A stretch of DNA of 64,000 nt from Pedobacter sp. B4-66 (GTDB lineage Bacteria > Bacteroidota > Bacteroidia > Sphingobacteriales > Sphingobacteriaceae), in NCBI RefSeq assembly GCF_018492665.1, contig NZ_JAFVME010000003.1, positions 620,001 to 684,000 on the forward strand, read 5' to 3'. How positions within the stretch are numbered: the stretch's first letter is position 1; the number at the start of each line of letters is the position of its first letter. Position numbers and translations under genes: made by a program. Of this stretch, positions 63,003 to 64,000 are shown piece by piece. The notes under the pieces were generated by a model that worked only from the letters and a program-made list of their open reading frames with translations, did no database searches and was not told where the DNA came from.

Positions 63003-64000
63003 CTATAAGCAACTAAAAACAGCTTCAACCTGAGCAACATACAGCGTTGCTGTAGGCTTATCAATTATATCACTGGTACAGACGCTATCACTATAGGTGT
63101 GTCCTGCACAATTTCTCAAATTTAATATGTTCCGACAGGTGTTAAACAAGCCTTCTGCTGTATCATAATCTCTCCAAATACCCTTCAGGTAATCTGAAAA
63201 TGCTGCCATTAAGGGAACCGAGCTATAATTGTAAGTCGCATTTTTTGCCGGAGAGATATAGTAAAATAATTCAAAGATTTGAGTTAGGTTCCCAAATGTA
63301 TAACTTGTAGAAATGTTGTTAGTAAAAGTCTTTAAATGATAAAAACAGATTTTCTTTTCATTAACTGTTCCCAAATCAAAACCAATGATGTCAGAGTTTA
63401 GTTTCGTTATACTTAAATTAGTAAAAATATCATCTAATTTATCTTTATAATTTGCATCTCCAGTCCACAGGGTTTTATCTAGAGAACTAACAGAGTTTTT
63501 AAAATCGTTCATCCATTTTATCATCTCAAATTCAACTGCCCGGCCATATTGTAGAACAACAGGTGCAAAATCGGCAGCATTATCCAGATTCGCCAATAGA
63601 AATTTACCCGTTGATAGATACTTAAGTGTTTTTGAATGGTCAATTTTACTGCTATCTATAATTGCTTCAATTTCAGCCTCGTAATTTGAATAGTCAGCTT
63701 TAGCGGTATATTCGTCAATGATCCCGTCCCGCTGTTCTATTAATTGTTGAAGTGCCAATTCATTTTCCGCTTTTTCTCTCTTAGTTTCATAGAGCTGTTC
63801 TTCCAGTTCATTTTTTCCCGAAGTTGCAGTTAGCAGTTCCCGATCAAGTTCCGCTATCCTGTCATCATGACCAGCAATCGCTTTGTTAGCGTTTTTCAGC
63901 TTTTCTTCTACTGCTTCGTAATCTTCAATAAACCTGTCTCTTTGAATATTCAGCAAACTTAGTTTCAGATTAGTCTGTTCGTCAAAAAATCCCTTTCCAA
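63003..64000 (-). CDS. Coiled-coil protein with HEPN-type RNxxxH motif, N-terminus beyond the window
   Basis: At least 332 residues are visible; the frame is open to the right edge (GKGFFDEQTNLKLSLLNIQR precedes the first in-window TTG), so the true start is outside. About 110 residues of coiled coil (EEKLKNANKAIAGHDDRIAE, LYETKREKAENELALQQLIE) lead to a helical domain (TGKFLLANLDNAADFAPVVL, AVEFEMIKWMNDFKNSV) and the end LRNCAGHTYSDSV. RNCAGH (bases 63116-63099) is the R-N-x3-H motif of HEPN ribonucleases. Cytotoxic or defence RNase function is inferred. Confidence 0.65.
   Translation of the reverse strand, partial: GKGFFDEQTNLKLSLLNIQRDRFIEDYEAVEEKLKNANKAIAGHDDRIAELDRELLTATSGKNELEEQLYETKREKAENELALQQLIEQRDGIIDEYTAKADYSNYEAEIEAIIDSSKIDHSKTLKYLSTGKFLLANLDNAADFAPVVLQYGRAVEFEMIKWMNDFKNSVSSLDKTLWTGDANYKDKLDDIFTNLSITKLNSDIIGFDLGTVNEKKICFYHLKTFTNNISTSYTFGNLTQIFELFYYISPAKNATYNYSSVPLMAAFSDYLKGIWRDYDTAEGLFNTCRNILNLRNCAGHTYSDSVCTSDIIDKPTATLYVAQVEAVFSCL

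Larger units (their letters stand above)
14662..64000. mobile_element. Integrative conjugative element, left end and interior; right end not in the window
   Basis: From the second tRNA-Lys onward the content is an integrase, excisionase-like and replication-type small genes, a CTnDOT-type TraE-to-TraN transfer operon, RteC, and cargo (lanthipeptide-like locus, nuclease pair, LexA-like/DinB/DnaE cassette, HEPN-like gene). The tRNA 3' sequence is not repeated before 64000, and no relaxase or VirD4-type coupling protein is seen, so the element should extend beyond the edge. Whether all cargo to 64 kb is inside the element is inference; the transfer part is secure. Confidence 0.7.

Noticed and set aside
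1..64000. CRISPR arrays, insertion sequences and rRNA genes
   Set aside because: No regularly spaced repeats, transposase genes or rRNA-like stretches were found on reading both strands.

Overview
The window looks like a chromosome segment from a Bacteroidota member of the Sphingobacteriaceae (Pedobacter-like). The signs are SusC/SusD pairs, a hybrid two-component system, type IX secretion sorting tails, ECF sigma/FecR regulation, Bacteroidota-type -33/-7 promoters and a CTnDOT-style conjugation operon. Genus is inferred from gene content only.

Left part (1 to about 14.66 kb): ordinary chromosome. It holds fabV (cut by the window edge) with idi, then an array of secreted proteins (DUF2264, GH71/99-like, NIPSNAP), nicotinate phosphoribosyltransferase, a 1333-residue hybrid sensor/AraC regulator divergent from a GH2 glycosidase, and the Kup potassium transporter. 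It ends in two tandem, near-identical tRNA-Lys(TTT) genes.

Middle part (about 14.66 to 34.0 kb): the left end and transfer region of an integrative conjugative element (ICE). A tyrosine integrase sits 220 bp from the second tRNA-Lys, behind short repeats that look like recombinase sites. A long leftward operon then runs from 32.8 kb to 17.1 kb: a membrane protein, a lipoprotein, TraE pilin, TraF-like, TraG ATPase, three tandem related exported proteins, TraJ, TraK, TraL, TraM, TraN, and small DNA-binding/replication-type proteins. RteC lies just upstream. No relaxase, coupling protein or right attachment site is visible, so the element probably continues past 64 kb.

Cargo part 1 (34.3 to 55.6 kb): a Crp-type regulator, a full-length LanB dehydratase, a LytTR two-component pair, and an otherwise easily missed 51-residue Ser/Thr-rich peptide ending in Cys (39914-40069) that is a candidate lanthipeptide precursor. 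Next come two paralogous secreted proteins with a cysteine pair, a TlpA-like thioredoxin, SusD, SusC and FecR. Two type IX-secreted proteins lie between fecR and its likely sigma factor. A membrane LytTR regulator follows. No LanC cyclase or dedicated exporter is visible, so this may be an unusual dehydrated-peptide system linked to a TonB-dependent transporter and thiol chemistry.

Cargo part 2 (55.6 to 64 kb): a Mrr-like PD-(D/E)XK nuclease paired with a CCxxH-motif protein; a LexA-like XRE-S24 repressor divergent from dinB-dnaE, with two dyads sitting on the promoter region (a self-contained mutagenic SOS cassette); and a coiled-coil protein with a HEPN-type RNxxxH motif running off the right edge. 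This end looks like a defence and DNA-damage island.
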